Translations under genes and position numbers: made by a program | Shown: one piece after another, positions 1 through 6,228 of the stretch | Position numbering within the stretch: position 1 is the stretch's first letter | How the letters are laid out: each line of letters starts with the position of its first letter | The notes under the pieces: generated by a model | Seen by the model: only the letters and a program-made list of their open reading frames with translations | Told to the model about the DNA's origin: nothing | Databases searched by the model: none | Source of the DNA: an uncultured Amaricoccus sp. | GTDB taxonomy: Bacteria > Pseudomonadota > Alphaproteobacteria > Rhodobacterales > Rhodobacteraceae | Length of the DNA: 6,625 nucleotides | NCBI RefSeq assembly: GCF_937858865.1 | Contig: NZ_CALLYO010000427.1 | Coordinates: forward strand, 1 to 6,625 | Direction of reading: 5' to 3'

Positions 1-6
1 AGAGGA

Positions 7-20
7 TTTCGCGCGCGAAA
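7..20. repeat. 14-bp perfect palindrome TTTCGCGCGCGAAA
   Basis: The sequence TTTCGCGCGCGAAA is a perfect 14-bp palindrome with no spacer, near the left edge of the window. It lies in the region upstream of the M16 genes. It could be an operator for a dimeric regulator or a chance symmetric GC run. No regulator family is implied by the sequence alone. Confidence 0.5.
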
Positions 21-28
21 CCATAGGT

Positions 29-50
29 ATCCCTTTGATCCTGAAGGGAT
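29..50. repeat. Inverted repeat, 7-bp stem with 8-nt loop
   Basis: ATCCCTT at 29-35 pairs perfectly with AAGGGAT at 44-50 around an 8-nt loop. No T-run follows on either strand, so it does not look like an intrinsic terminator. It could be an operator or a weak hairpin at the end of an upstream transcript. Confidence 0.45.
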
Positions 51-94
51 TCGCCGGGTTAAAACTTCGTGAAGGCCCTCCCGCAACCTTTCAG

Positions 95-112
95 GTGGCC
101 CGGGCGGGCCAT
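95..112 (+). repeat. GC-rich hairpin in the M16 leader
   Basis: TGGCCC at 96-101 pairs with GGGCCA at 106-111 around a GGGC tetraloop, and a G-T wobble at 95/112 extends it. In RNA this would be a stable small hairpin about 105 nt upstream of the first M16 start codon. It has no U-tract. Its role is unknown, and GC-rich DNA often produces such hairpins by chance. Confidence 0.35.
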
Positions 113-207
113 GCCAGGGGCGATCGGGAACGCCGGCCGATCACGCCTGCGTGCCCCTCGGTTGCGCCGGACCGTGGAGCCGGCCACGATGCGGGCGGTC
201 CGCTGGC

Positions 208-213
208 GGAGAG
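208..213 (+). promoter_or_regulatory. Ribosome binding site deciding the start of the first M16 gene
   Basis: GGAGAG lies 4 nt before ATG 218. The same frame is open far upstream (a TTG at 35 is in frame), but only the ATG at 218 combines a Shine-Dalgarno match with an immediately following signal peptide. It is therefore taken as the true start. Confidence 0.7.
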
Positions 214-217
214 AGAC

Positions 218-1639
218 ATGCCTGCAATCCTGTCGCGCCTTGCGGGCGCGGTGGCCTTCCTCTTCCTCCCCGGCGTGCTGGCGGCGGCGCCGCTCGACGG
301 GGTCACGAGCTTCACGCTGCCGAACGGGCTCGTCGGCGTGGTGATCGAGGACCACCGGGCGCCGGTCGTCACCAACATGGTCTGGTACCGGGTCGGCGGC
401 GCCGACGATCCGGCCGGCCATTCCGGCCTCGCGCACTTCCTCGAGCACCTGATGTTCAAGGGCACCGCGACGCTCGGCGACGGCGAGTTCAGCCGCGTGG
501 TGGCGGAGAACGGCGGCGAGGAGAACGCCTATACCTCGGCCGACCATACCGCCTACTTCCAGACCATCGCCGCCGATAGGCTCGACCTGGTGATGGGGAT
601 GGAGGCCGACCGGATGACCGGGCTCGACCCGGGCGAGGCGACCGTCCTCTCCGAGCGCGACGTCGTCGCCGAGGAGCGCCGGCAGCGGGCGGAGAACCGG
701 CCGGACGGGCTCTTCATCGAGCAGATGGGCGCGGCGCTCTACGTGAATTCCCCCTACGGCCGGCCGGTGATCGGCTGGCCGCAGGAGATCGCCGCCCTCA
801 CCCGCGCGGCGGCGATGGACTTCTACCGCCGGCACTATGCCCCCAACAACGCCATCCTCGTCGTGGCCGGCGACGTGGCGCCGGAGGAGGTGGAGCGGCT
901 GGCCGAAGCGCATTTCGGGCCGATCCCGGCCTCGCCGGCGATCGCGCCGCGCGAGCGGCCGCAGGAGCCGCCGGCGGTGGCGGCGCGGCGGGTGACGATG
1001 CAGGATGCGCGCGTGAGCGAGCCCTACGTCGTGCGGAGCTACCTCGCGCCGCCGCGCCGGGCGGGCGACCAGGCGCGGGCGGCGGCGCTGAGCGTGCTCG
1101 CCGAGCTGCTCGGCGGATCGGAGGCGACCTCGGTCATGGCCCGCGAGCTGGTGATGGGCGACGGGATCGCGCTCGACGCCGGGGCGGACTATTCCGCCAT
1201 CGGCGTCGACACCCAGAGCTTCGGGCTCTACGTCGTGCCGCGGCCCGGGGTCGGGCTCGCGCGGGCCGAGGCGGAGCTCGACGCGCTGCTCGCCCGCTTC
1301 GTCGACCGGGGCCCGGACCCCGACGACCTGGCGCGGCTCAAGCTGCAGATGCGCGCCGAGGAGACCTATGCCCTCGACCGCCGGCAGGGCCGGGCGCACC
1401 GGATCGGCGCCGCGCTCGCCAGCGGCCTGACGCTCGAGGACGTCGGCGCCTGGCCCGATGCGCTGCAGGCGGTGACCCCGGCCGACGTCCAGGCGGCGGC
1501 GAAGGCCCTGTTCCGGCCGGAAGCCTCGGTGACCGGGTGGCTGACCGGCGTGGCGGCGGACCTGCCCGCGCCTGCTGCCGCGCCCGCTGCCGCCCCCGCT
1601 GCCGATGCCGGCGGCGACCTGCCGGGAGCCGTCCGGTGA
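218..1639 (+). CDS. M16 family zinc metallopeptidase, catalytic partner, exported
   Basis: Encodes 473 aa of the insulinase/pitrilysin (M16) family, whose members degrade peptides inside a closed two-part chamber. Residues 1-24 look like a Sec signal peptide (Arg7, a hydrophobic run to Val20, then LAAA), so a periplasmic location is likely. The N-terminal M16 domain (about 30-180) has the inverted zinc motif H73-F-L-E76-H77, with Glu153 in the AEERR segment as the likely third ligand. The M16C-type domain runs from about 181 to 440, starting at [11 protein letters not shown]. The position that carries the substrate-gripping R...Y pair in partner subunits has Val and Leu here. The C-terminus is an Ala/Pro-rich tail with a three-copy repeat. 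The stop codon overlaps the start of a second M16 gene that lacks the zinc site, so the two probably form an obligate heterodimer. M16 family membership is near certain; the substrate is unknown. Confidence 0.95.
   Translation: MPAILSRLAGAVAFLFLPGVLAAAPLDGVTSFTLPNGLVGVVIEDHRAPVVTNMVWYRVGGADDPAGHSGLAHFLEHLMFKGTATLGDGEFSRVVAENGGEENAYTSADHTAYFQTIAADRLDLVMGMEADRMTGLDPGEATVLSERDVVAEERRQRAENRPDGLFIEQMGAALYVNSPYGRPVIGWPQEIAALTRAAAMDFYRRHYAPNNAILVVAGDVAPEEVERLAEAHFGPIPASPAIAPRERPQEPPAVAARRVTMQDARVSEPYVVRSYLAPPRRAGDQARAAALSVLAELLGGSEATSVMARELVMGDGIALDAGADYSAIGVDTQSFGLYVVPRPGVGLARAEAELDALLARFVDRGPDPDDLARLKLQMRAEETYALDRRQGRAHRIGAALASGLTLEDVGAWPDALQAVTPADVQAAAKALFRPEASVTGWLTGVAADLPAPAAAPAAAPAADAGGDLPGAVR
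1571..1606 (+). repeat. Three-copy 12-bp in-frame tandem repeat (PAAA tail)
   Basis: Three consecutive 12-bp units of the form CCN-GCT-GCC-GNN encode PAAA, PAAA and PAAD at residues 452-463 of the first M16 protein. The repeat is in frame, so gain or loss of a unit would only change the length of a flexible C-terminal tail. It lies outside the predicted folded domains. Confidence 0.7.
1624..1628 (+). promoter_or_regulatory. Ribosome binding site for GTG start of the second M16 gene
   Basis: GGGAG inside the last codons of the first M16 gene ends 7 nt before GTG 1636. Together with the GTGA overlap at 1636-1639 it supports GTG 1636 over the in-frame ATG at 1537. The ATG start would prepend an Arg/Cys-rich stretch read out of frame from the upstream gene and would bury the signal peptide. 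Confidence 0.6.
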
Positions 1640-2949
1640 GGCGGCTGGCGGCGGCCGCCCTCGTCGCGCTCGGGCTGGCCGGGCCGGCGGCGGCGGAGAT
1701 CGAGATCCAGCGCGTCACCTCTCCCGGCGGCATCACCGCCTGGCTCTACGAGGAGCATTCGCTGCCGATGCTCAACATCGAGGCGAGCTTCCAGGGCGGG
1801 GCGGCGCTCGACCCGCCGGGCAAGGCCGGCGCGGCGCGCATGATGGCGGCCCTGCTCACCGAGGGGGCCGGCGAGCGCGACGCGACCGCCTTCGCCGAGG
1901 CGACCGAGGCGCTGGCGGCGGGGATCGGCATCCGCGCGGGCAGCGATTCCGTCGCCGTCTCGGCGCGCATGCTGACCGAGAACCGCGACGCGGCGCTCGA
2001 GCTCCTCCGGAGCGCGCTCCTCGAGCCGCGCTTCGACCCCGAGGCGGTGGAGCGGGTGCGCCAGCAGCTGCTCTCCGCCGCGCGCGATGCCGAGAGCGAT
2101 CCCAACGCCATCGCCGGCCGCGCCTTCTACGGCGACGCCTTCCCCGGCCATCCCTACGCCGCGCCGACCGACGGCACGGTGGAGAGCATCGCCGGGCTCG
2201 ACCTCGCCGACCTCGGCGCCGCGCGCGAGGCGACGCTGGCCCGGGACCGGCTGCGGCTCGCCGTGGTCGGCGACATCAGCGCGGGCGAGCTCGGGCCGCT
2301 GCTCGACCAGGTCTTCGGCGGCCTGCCCGCCGCCGGCCCGCCGCTGCCGCCGGTCGCCGAGCCGCACACCCCCGGCACGACGCGGGTGATCGACTTCGAC
2401 ATCCCGCAGTCGGTCGTGCTCTTCGGCCAGCCCGGCATCGCCCGGAGCGACCCGGACTTCATCCCCGCCTACGTCATGGACCACATGCTCGGCGGCGGCG
2501 GCTTCGGCTCGCGGCTGATGCAGGAGGTGCGCGACAAGCGCGGGCTGACCTACGGCATCAGCACCTGGCTCGCTTCCGGCGACTTCGGCTGGCTCTACAT
2601 GGGCGGCTTCTCGACCGCCAACGCCCGCGCCGGCGAGGCGATCGACCTCGTGCGGGCGGAATGGCGGCGCATGGCCGAGCAGGGCGTCTCGCCCGAGGAG
2701 CTCGAGGCGGCGAAGCGCTACCTGACCGGCGCCTATCCGCTGCGCTTCGACGGCAACGGGCAGATCGCCGGGGAGCTGCTCGGGCTCCAGGTCGCCGGAC
2801 TCGGGCCGGAGTATGTCAACGAGCGCAACGCCCTCGTCGAGGCGGTGACCGTCGAGGACGTGGCCCGCGTCGCCCGCCGCATCCTCCGCCCCGAGGCGCT
2901 CACCTTCGTCATCGTCGGCCGGCCGGAGGGGCTCGCGGCGGCGAATTAA
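1636..2949 (+). CDS. M16 family peptidase-like protein, non-catalytic partner, exported
   Basis: Encodes 437 aa from a GTG start that overlaps the upstream TGA (GTGA), implying coupled translation with the catalytic M16 gene. Residues 1-20 are a compact signal peptide (two Arg, an Ala/Leu core, ending PAAA before EIEIQ). It has the M16 N-terminal domain (about 25-180) and an M16C domain (about 190-370). The zinc motif is lost: residues 68-72 read RMMAA where the partner has HFLEH, so it cannot be a zinc peptidase alone. It keeps R299 and Y306 in the segment [10 protein letters not shown], the R/Y pair that in M16B heterodimers and mitochondrial processing peptidase helps hold substrate for the catalytic partner, and it keeps a glycine-rich stretch ([10 protein letters not shown]) just before it. 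The protein ends shortly after a typical VGRPEG C-terminus. The family and the non-catalytic role are well supported; the biological substrate is not visible. Confidence 0.93.
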   Translation: MRRLAAAALVALGLAGPAAAEIEIQRVTSPGGITAWLYEEHSLPMLNIEASFQGGAALDPPGKAGAARMMAALLTEGAGERDATAFAEATEALAAGIGIRAGSDSVAVSARMLTENRDAALELLRSALLEPRFDPEAVERVRQQLLSAARDAESDPNAIAGRAFYGDAFPGHPYAAPTDGTVESIAGLDLADLGAAREATLARDRLRLAVVGDISAGELGPLLDQVFGGLPAAGPPLPPVAEPHTPGTTRVIDFDIPQSVVLFGQPGIARSDPDFIPAYVMDHMLGGGGFGSRLMQEVRDKRGLTYGISTWLASGDFGWLYMGGFSTANARAGEAIDLVRAEWRRMAEQGVSPEELEAAKRYLTGAYPLRFDGNGQIAGELLGLQVAGLGPEYVNERNALVEAVTVEDVARVARRILRPEALTFVIVGRPEGLAAAN

Positions 2950-2958
2950 CCATTAACC
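2945..2958. repeat. Tandem ATTAACC x2 at the M16/mutL junction
   Basis: Two adjacent copies of the 7-bp unit ATTAACC form an AT-rich island in otherwise very GC-rich sequence. The TAA stop of the second M16 gene (2947-2949) lies inside the first copy. The half-site TTAACC resembles half of a CtrA box, but CtrA boxes have 7 nt between TTAA halves and here there are 3, so a canonical CtrA site is not supported. Confidence 0.6.
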
Positions 2959-2960
2959 GG

Positions 2961-2989
2961 TGGCGCGGCGGCCGTCGCGGTGCTAGACC
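2961..2989 (+). promoter_or_regulatory. Possible mutL promoter
   Basis: TAGACC at 2984-2989, preceded by TGC, resembles GC-rich alphaproteobacterial -10 elements. A poor -35 match (TGGCGC at 2961-2966) lies 17 nt upstream of it. Transcription would then begin at about 2996-2997, essentially at the mutL ATG, so the transcript would be leaderless or nearly so. mutL also lacks a well-placed Shine-Dalgarno sequence, since GGGG at 2992-2995 is only 1 nt from the ATG. Read-through from the M16 genes 47 bp upstream is the simpler alternative. Confidence 0.3.
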
Positions 2990-2996
2990 TTGGGGT

Positions 2997-4799
2997 ATGA
3001 ACGTCGAGGCCCCCAAGATACGCCGCCCGATCCGCCAGCTCGACGCCGCCGCGGCGAACCGCATCGCGGCGGGCGAGGTGGTGGAGCGCCCGGCCTCGGC
3101 GGTGAAGGAGCTGATCGAGAACGCCCTCGACGCCGGGGCGCGGCGCATCGAGGTCGCCTATGCCGACGGCGGCAAGCGGCTCCTCCGGGTGCAGGACGAC
3201 GGCCACGGCATCCCGGCGGACGAGCTGCTGCTCGCCCTCGACCGCCACGCCACCTCGAAGATCGACGGCACCGACCTCACCCGCATACTGACCTTCGGCT
3301 TCCGCGGCGAGGCGCTGCCCTCGCTCGGCGCCGTCGGCCGCCTCACCGTCACCTCCCGCGCCGCCGGGGCGGGGGAGGCCGCCTCGGTCACCGTCCGCGC
3401 CGGCGCGGCGTCGGGGCTGCGGCCGGCCTCGCTCGGGCGCGGGACGGTGGTGGAGCTCGAGGGCCTGTTCAGCGCCACCCCCGCCCGGCTCAAGTTCCTG
3501 CGCAGCGACCGCGCCGAGGCGCAGGCGATCGGCGAGACCGTCCGGCGCCTCGCCATGGCGGCGCCCGGCGTCGCCTTCACCCTCACCGACCGCAGCGACC
3601 CCGAGGCCCCGCGCGAGCTCCTCCGCCTCGACCCCGAGCCGGGCGAGCTCTTCGCCGGCCTCGGCCCGCGGCTGCGGGCGCTGCTCGGCCCCGACTTCCT
3701 CGCCAATGCGCTGGCCATCGACGCCGAGCGCGACGGGCTGCACCTCGGCGGCTTCGCCGCGCTCCCGACCTTCTCCCGCGGGGCGGCGGTGGCGCAGCAC
3801 CTCTTCGTCAACGGCCGGCCGGTGCGGGACAAGCTGCTGCTCGGCGCGCTGCGCGCCGCCTATGCCGACCTCCTCGCCCGCGACCGCCACCCGGCCGCCG
3901 CGCTCTTCCTCAGCTGCGAGCCGGCCGTCGTCGACGTGAACGTCCATCCGGCCAAGGCCGAGGTCCGCTTCCGCGACCCGGGCCTGGTGCGCGGCCTCGT
4001 CGTCGGCGCGCTGCGCCAGGCGCTCGCCGGCGCCGGCCACCGCGGCGCCGGCACCACCGGCGGCGCCATGCTCGGCGCCTTCCGCGCTCCGCAGCCGCTC
4101 CCGCCCGCCGTCGAGCGCGCCCTCTGGGCCCCGGCGCGCGCTCCCGAGCCCGGCTTCGCCGAAGCGGCCGCCGGCTGGGCCGCCGCGCGCGTGGAGCCCG
4201 AGCCCGGGCAGGACCCGGCCGGCCTGCCGCTCGGCGTCGCCCGGGCGCAGGTGCACGAGACCTACGTCATCGCCCAGACCGCCGACGGCATCGTCATCGT
4301 CGACCAGCACGCCGCCCACGAGCGCCTGGTCTACGAGCGCCTGAAGGCGGCCCGCGCGGCCAGCGGCGTCCCCGGCCAGCTCCTGCTCATCCCCGAGGTG
4401 GTGGAGCTCGACGCCGCCGCCGCGGCCCGCCTCCTCGACGCCGCCCCCGAGCTCGCCCGCCTCGGGCTCGCGCTCGAGCCCTTCGGCGGCACGGCCGTCT
4501 GCCTGCGCGAGACCCCGGCGCTCCTCGGCGAGGTCGACGGCGCCCGGCTGCTGCGCGACGTCGCCGACGCGCTGGCGGCGGACGAGGGCCGCGGCCTCGA
4601 GGCCCGGATCGACGCCGTCCTCTCCAGCATGGCCTGCCACGGCTCGGTGCGCGCCGGCCGGCAGATGCGGGCGGAGGAGATGAACGCGCTCCTCCGCGCC
4701 ATGGAGGCGACCCCGCACTCCGGCCAGTGCAACCACGGCCGCCCGACCTACGTCGAGCTGAGGCTCGCCGACATCGAGCGGCTCTTCGGGCGCCGGTGA
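2997..4799 (+). CDS. mutL: DNA mismatch repair protein MutL, endonuclease type
   Basis: Encodes 600 aa, normal for the family. MutL couples mismatch recognition by MutS to strand incision and excision. The N-terminal GHKL ATPase domain (about 10-335) is intact: E38 (catalytic base) and N42 in [13 protein letters not shown]67 in DDGHGIP, TSK at 86-88, GFRGEAL at 101-107, and K320 in NVHPAK. A Pro/Ala-rich linker (about 340-420) leads to the C-terminal dimerisation domain. This carries the metal/nuclease motif DQHA-x2-E-x4-E (D436, H438, E442, E447), ACH at 546-548 where ACR or ACK is usual, CNHGRP at 578-583, and FGR at 597-599 at the very end. QLLLIP at 461-466 fits the beta-clamp-binding motif QxxLxP. 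These features mark a nicking MutL, as expected in bacteria without MutH. ATG 2997 gives the canonical N-terminus; the frame is open upstream only because stops are rare. rmuC follows after a 21-bp repeated junction. Confidence 0.98.
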   Translation: MNVEAPKIRRPIRQLDAAAANRIAAGEVVERPASAVKELIENALDAGARRIEVAYADGGKRLLRVQDDGHGIPADELLLALDRHATSKIDGTDLTRILTFGFRGEALPSLGAVGRLTVTSRAAGAGEAASVTVRAGAASGLRPASLGRGTVVELEGLFSATPARLKFLRSDRAEAQAIGETVRRLAMAAPGVAFTLTDRSDPEAPRELLRLDPEPGELFAGLGPRLRALLGPDFLANALAIDAERDGLHLGGFAALPTFSRGAAVAQHLFVNGRPVRDKLLLGALRAAYADLLARDRHPAAALFLSCEPAVVDVNVHPAKAEVRFRDPGLVRGLVVGALRQALAGAGHRGAGTTGGAMLGAFRAPQPLPPAVERALWAPARAPEPGFAEAAAGWAAARVEPEPGQDPAGLPLGVARAQVHETYVIAQTADGIVIVDQHAAHERLVYERLKAARAASGVPGQLLLIPEVVELDAAAAARLLDAAPELARLGLALEPFGGTAVCLRETPALLGEVDGARLLRDVADALAADEGRGLEARIDAVLSSMACHGSVRAGRQMRAEEMNALLRAMEATPHSGQCNHGRPTYVELRLADIERLFGRR

Positions 4800-4810
4800 T
4801 GGTCAGGTGA
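4799..4810 (+). other. Mini-ORF 1 (Met-Val-Arg-stop) in the mutL-rmuC junction
   Basis: The final A of the mutL TGA is the first base of ATG 4799, which opens a three-codon ORF ending in TGA at 4808-4810. Its stop overlaps the start of mini-ORF 2 in the same way. It could act as a reinitiation stepping stone and is unlikely to make a functional peptide. That the ORF exists is read directly from the sequence; its use by ribosomes is inference. Confidence 0.4.
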
Positions 4811-4824
4811 TGATCAGGTGATGA
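4803..4824 (+). repeat. 11-bp tandem repeat TCAGGTGATGA x2 at the mutL/rmuC junction
   Basis: Two perfect copies of TCAGGTGATGA (4803-4813 and 4814-4824) are followed by a partial TCA. A degenerate copy (4792-4802, 8 of 11 matching) precedes them and includes the mutL stop. Each unit supplies an AGGTGA Shine-Dalgarno-like core and a TGATG stop/start overlap. Because the unit length is 11, each copy shifts the frame. AGGTGA at 4805-4810 is 10 nt before ATG 4821 and is the likely rmuC ribosome binding site. Confidence 0.85.
4810..4821 (+). other. Mini-ORF 2 (Met-Ile-Arg-stop) leading into rmuC
   Basis: ATG 4810 begins on the last A of mini-ORF 1's stop and ends at TGA 4819-4821, whose A is the first base of rmuC ATG 4821. 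The chain mutL, MVR, MIR, rmuC is therefore linked by three successive TGATG overlaps. This favours ATG 4821 over GTG 4818 as the rmuC start. Translation of the mini-ORF is not demonstrated. Confidence 0.4.
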
Positions 4825-5972
4825 TCACGGTCGGCCAGCTCCAGATCGCCCTCGACGACCCGCGGCTCTGGGCCGCGGCGGCGGCGCTCGCGCTCTTTCT
4901 CGTCCTCCTCCAGGCCGTCCGCCGCCAGGGGCGGGCGGTCGAGCCGCTCGCCCGCCACCTCGCCGACCTCGACGGCGCCGTCCGCGCCCTCAACGACGGC
5001 CAGCAGCAGCTGCACGGCGGCGTCACCCACGTCGCCGAGGCGCAGGCGGCGGCGCAGGCCCGCCTCGCCCAGTCGCTCGAGGCCCGCCTCGCCGCCGTCA
5101 CCCAGGCCATGGGCGAGAGCCTCAACACCAGCGCGCTCAGGACCGCCCGCTCGCTCGGCGACCTGCAGCAGCGGCTCGAGACCATCGACCGGGCGCAGAC
5201 CAAGATCGAGAAGCTCTCCGGCGACGTCCTCGGCCTGCAGGACATCCTCTCCAACAAGCAGACCCGCGGCGCCTTCGGCGAGATCCAGCTGCGCGAGATC
5301 GTCACCCGCGCCCTGCCGCCCAACGTCGTCACCTTCCAGGCCACCCTCTCGAACGGAACCCGCGCCGACTGCCTGATCGAGCTGCCGCAGCCGCCCGGCC
5401 CGATCGTCATCGACGCCAAGTTCCCGCTCGAGGCCTACGAGGCGCTGCGCGCCGCCAAGACCCCGCAGGACACCCAGGCCGCCCAGCGCATGATGCGCGG
5501 CGCCGTCCGCGCCCACATGCGCGCCATCGCCGAGAAGTACGTGATCGAGGGCGAGACCGCCGAGGGCGCGCTGATGTTCCTGCCCTCCGAGGCGGTCTAT
5601 GCCGAGCTGCACGCGAACTTCGGCGACCTGGTGCGCGAAGGGTTCGACCTCCGGGTCTGGATCGTCTCGCCGACGACCTGCATGGCCACCCTCCACACGC
5701 TGCGCGCCGTCCTCAAGGACGCGCGCCTGCGTGCCGAGGCGCACGCCATCCGCCGCGAGCTCGGCCTGCTGCACCGCGACGTGGAGCGGCTCTCCTCGCG
5801 CGTCGGCAACCTCGACCGCCACTTCTCCCAGGCGCAGAAGGACCTCGAGGAGATCCGCATCTCCGCCGACAAGGCCGGCGCCCGCTCGCGCCGGCTCGAG
5901 GCGATCGACTTCGCCGACAGCCCGCCCGAGCCGGCCGCCGTGGTCGACCTGCCCCGCGCCCGCGAGAACTGA
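4821..5972 (+). CDS. rmuC: RmuC family DNA recombination protein
   Basis: Encodes 383 aa from ATG 4821; an in-frame GTG at 4818 would add one residue. RmuC-family proteins limit certain recombination and inversion events in E. coli and are predicted to contain a PD-(D/E)XK-like nuclease fold; the biochemistry is not well settled. A short hydrophobic segment (about residues 16-32, LWAAAAALALFLVLL) suggests an N-terminal membrane anchor. A coiled-coil-prone Ala/Gln/Leu/Arg-rich region spans about 45-140. The conserved core (about 130-345) contains the RGAFGE segment at 149-154, RADCLIELP from 181 with D183, and VIDAKFPLEAYEAL from 196 with D198 and K200 as nuclease-like residues. FLPSEAVYAEL (253-263) and the SPTT segment from 283 are also typical. 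The C-terminus is a short acidic/Pro-rich tail. It lies directly behind mutL in a tightly coupled arrangement, suggesting co-expression with mismatch repair. Confidence 0.95.
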   Translation: MITVGQLQIALDDPRLWAAAAALALFLVLLQAVRRQGRAVEPLARHLADLDGAVRALNDGQQQLHGGVTHVAEAQAAAQARLAQSLEARLAAVTQAMGESLNTSALRTARSLGDLQQRLETIDRAQTKIEKLSGDVLGLQDILSNKQTRGAFGEIQLREIVTRALPPNVVTFQATLSNGTRADCLIELPQPPGPIVIDAKFPLEAYEALRAAKTPQDTQAAQRMMRGAVRAHMRAIAEKYVIEGETAEGALMFLPSEAVYAELHANFGDLVREGFDLRVWIVSPTTCMATLHTLRAVLKDARLRAEAHAIRRELGLLHRDVERLSSRVGNLDRHFSQAQKDLEEIRISADKAGARSRRLEAIDFADSPPEPAAVVDLPRAREN

Positions 5973-6008
5973 CCCGCCCGCGCGAGGGGCACCCGCCGGA
6001 GCGGCCGC

Positions 6009-6022
6009 TTGATACGGATCAA
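6009..6022. promoter_or_regulatory. FNR/Anr/FixK-type binding site TTGATACGGATCAA
   Basis: TTGAT-N4-ATCAA is an exact match to the consensus for the FNR/FixK/Anr branch of CRP-family regulators, which act at low oxygen. It is centred at 6015.5. The only downstream gene that could respond is the + strand cytochrome c peroxidase; rmuC ends 36 bp to its left and no minus-strand gene is seen. If it activates a class II promoter (centre near -41.5), transcription would start near 6057, where TATCCG (6046-6051) is a plausible weak -10. This would give a leader of about 180 nt. Confidence 0.8.
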
Positions 6023-6032
6023 TGCAGGGACC

Positions 6033-6061
6033 GTGCGCGGCGCCGTATCCGGAAGGCGCAC
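6033..6061 (+). repeat. Inverted repeat, 6-bp GTGCGC/GCGCAC stem
   Basis: GTGCGC at 6033-6038 pairs with GCGCAC at 6056-6061. An alternative 5-bp pairing, GCGCC (6040-6044) with GGCGC (6055-6059), competes with it. No U-tract follows, so it is a poor intrinsic terminator for rmuC. It overlaps the proposed -10 of the peroxidase promoter, so it may have no RNA role if transcription starts downstream of it. Confidence 0.35.
6046..6051 (+). promoter_or_regulatory. Candidate -10 element of an FNR-dependent promoter
   Basis: TATCCG is chosen mainly by position: its implied start site near 6057-6058 puts the FNR box centre at about -42, the class II geometry. The match to a -10 consensus is weak. 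A second candidate promoter with TTGACG at 6181-6186 as -35 exists, but it lacks a recognisable -10 and would leave the FNR box about 200 bp upstream. Confidence 0.3.
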
Positions 6062-6080
6062 ACGTTCGGGAAGGGCAATG

Positions 6081-6124
6081 ACCGGCCGGCTTCGTCATAT
6101 CGTCAGGCACGACGCCCGGCCGGT
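6081..6124 (+). repeat. Long inverted repeat in the peroxidase leader, 9-bp plus 4-bp stem
   Basis: ACCGGCCGG at 6081-6089 pairs perfectly with CCGGCCGGT at 6116-6124. Inside, CGTC at 6093-6096 pairs with GACG at 6111-6114 after a small asymmetric internal loop. The apical loop contains the second half of a direct repeat, TCGTCATATCGTCA at 6092-6105 (two TCGTCA units, 8-bp period). If transcription starts near 6057 this is a stable hairpin in the 5' leader. It could be a regulatory RNA element, a protein-binding site, or a remnant terminator without a U-tract. Confidence 0.5.
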
Positions 6125-6228
6125 GCACGGCGCGGCGTGCGGCGGGAATCGGCGGCGACGGCATCGCGGCCCCTCCCCCATTGACGCCGCAGGGGCATGC
6201 CAACCACGTACCCGTCATTCACAGCAAG

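Larger units (their letters stand above)
1..217. other. Leader region upstream of the M16 genes; no supported gene
   Basis: I see no convincing coding region here. The first ~70 bases are clearly less GC-rich than the rest of the window, as expected of an intergenic or promoter segment. All three forward frames were read. One is open from base 1 to a TGA at 70-72 and could be the last 23 codons of an upstream gene, but the peptide is not recognisable. Another is open straight through into the M16 gene, which I attribute to the scarcity of stop codons in GC-rich DNA. On the minus strand an ATG at 24-22, preceded by AAGGGA with 5 nt spacing, could open a divergent gene running off the left edge, but only eight codons are visible. 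A very weak promoter-like pair (TTGATC at 35-40, TTAAAA at 59-64, spacer 18) may serve the M16 genes. Confidence 0.5.

Noticed and set aside
1..24. Divergent minus-strand gene starting at ATG 24-22
   Set aside because: Only eight codons are visible. The SD-like AAGGGA with 5-nt spacing is suggestive, but there is too little sequence to support a gene.
1..72. 3' end of an upstream gene on the + strand (23 codons to TGA 70-72)
   Set aside because: The peptide matches nothing I recognise and a run of this length can be open by chance; flanking sequence would settle it.
59..2484. Long minus-strand open frames opposite the two M16 genes
   Set aside because: They translate to Arg/Gly/His-rich sequence without domain signatures and mirror the codon pattern of the real M16 genes.
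2946..2956. CtrA binding site (TTAA...TTAA)
   Set aside because: The halves are separated by 3 nt instead of the 7 nt of the CtrA consensus.
1605..2996. Upstream extension of the mutL frame through the second M16 gene (a 1064-codon reading frame)
   Set aside because: The extension is Arg/Ala-rich out-of-frame translation of the M16 gene. The MutL N-terminus begins normally at ATG 2997, with E38 and N42 offset by only 9 residues from E29 and N33 of E. coli MutL.
2946..4736. A 596-codon minus-strand open frame opposite mutL
   Set aside because: The peptide is a low-complexity Gly/Ala/Arg/Glu/Val mixture with no recognisable domain, and the + strand encodes a full MutL with all motifs. In GC-rich DNA the antisense frame is often open by chance.
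5973..6061. Intrinsic terminator after rmuC
   Set aside because: The only hairpin (6033-6061) has a short stem with competing pairings and no following U-tract.
4803..6218. A 471-codon minus-strand open frame opposite rmuC
   Set aside because: Same reasoning: low-complexity translation, no motif, and a clear RmuC on the + strand.
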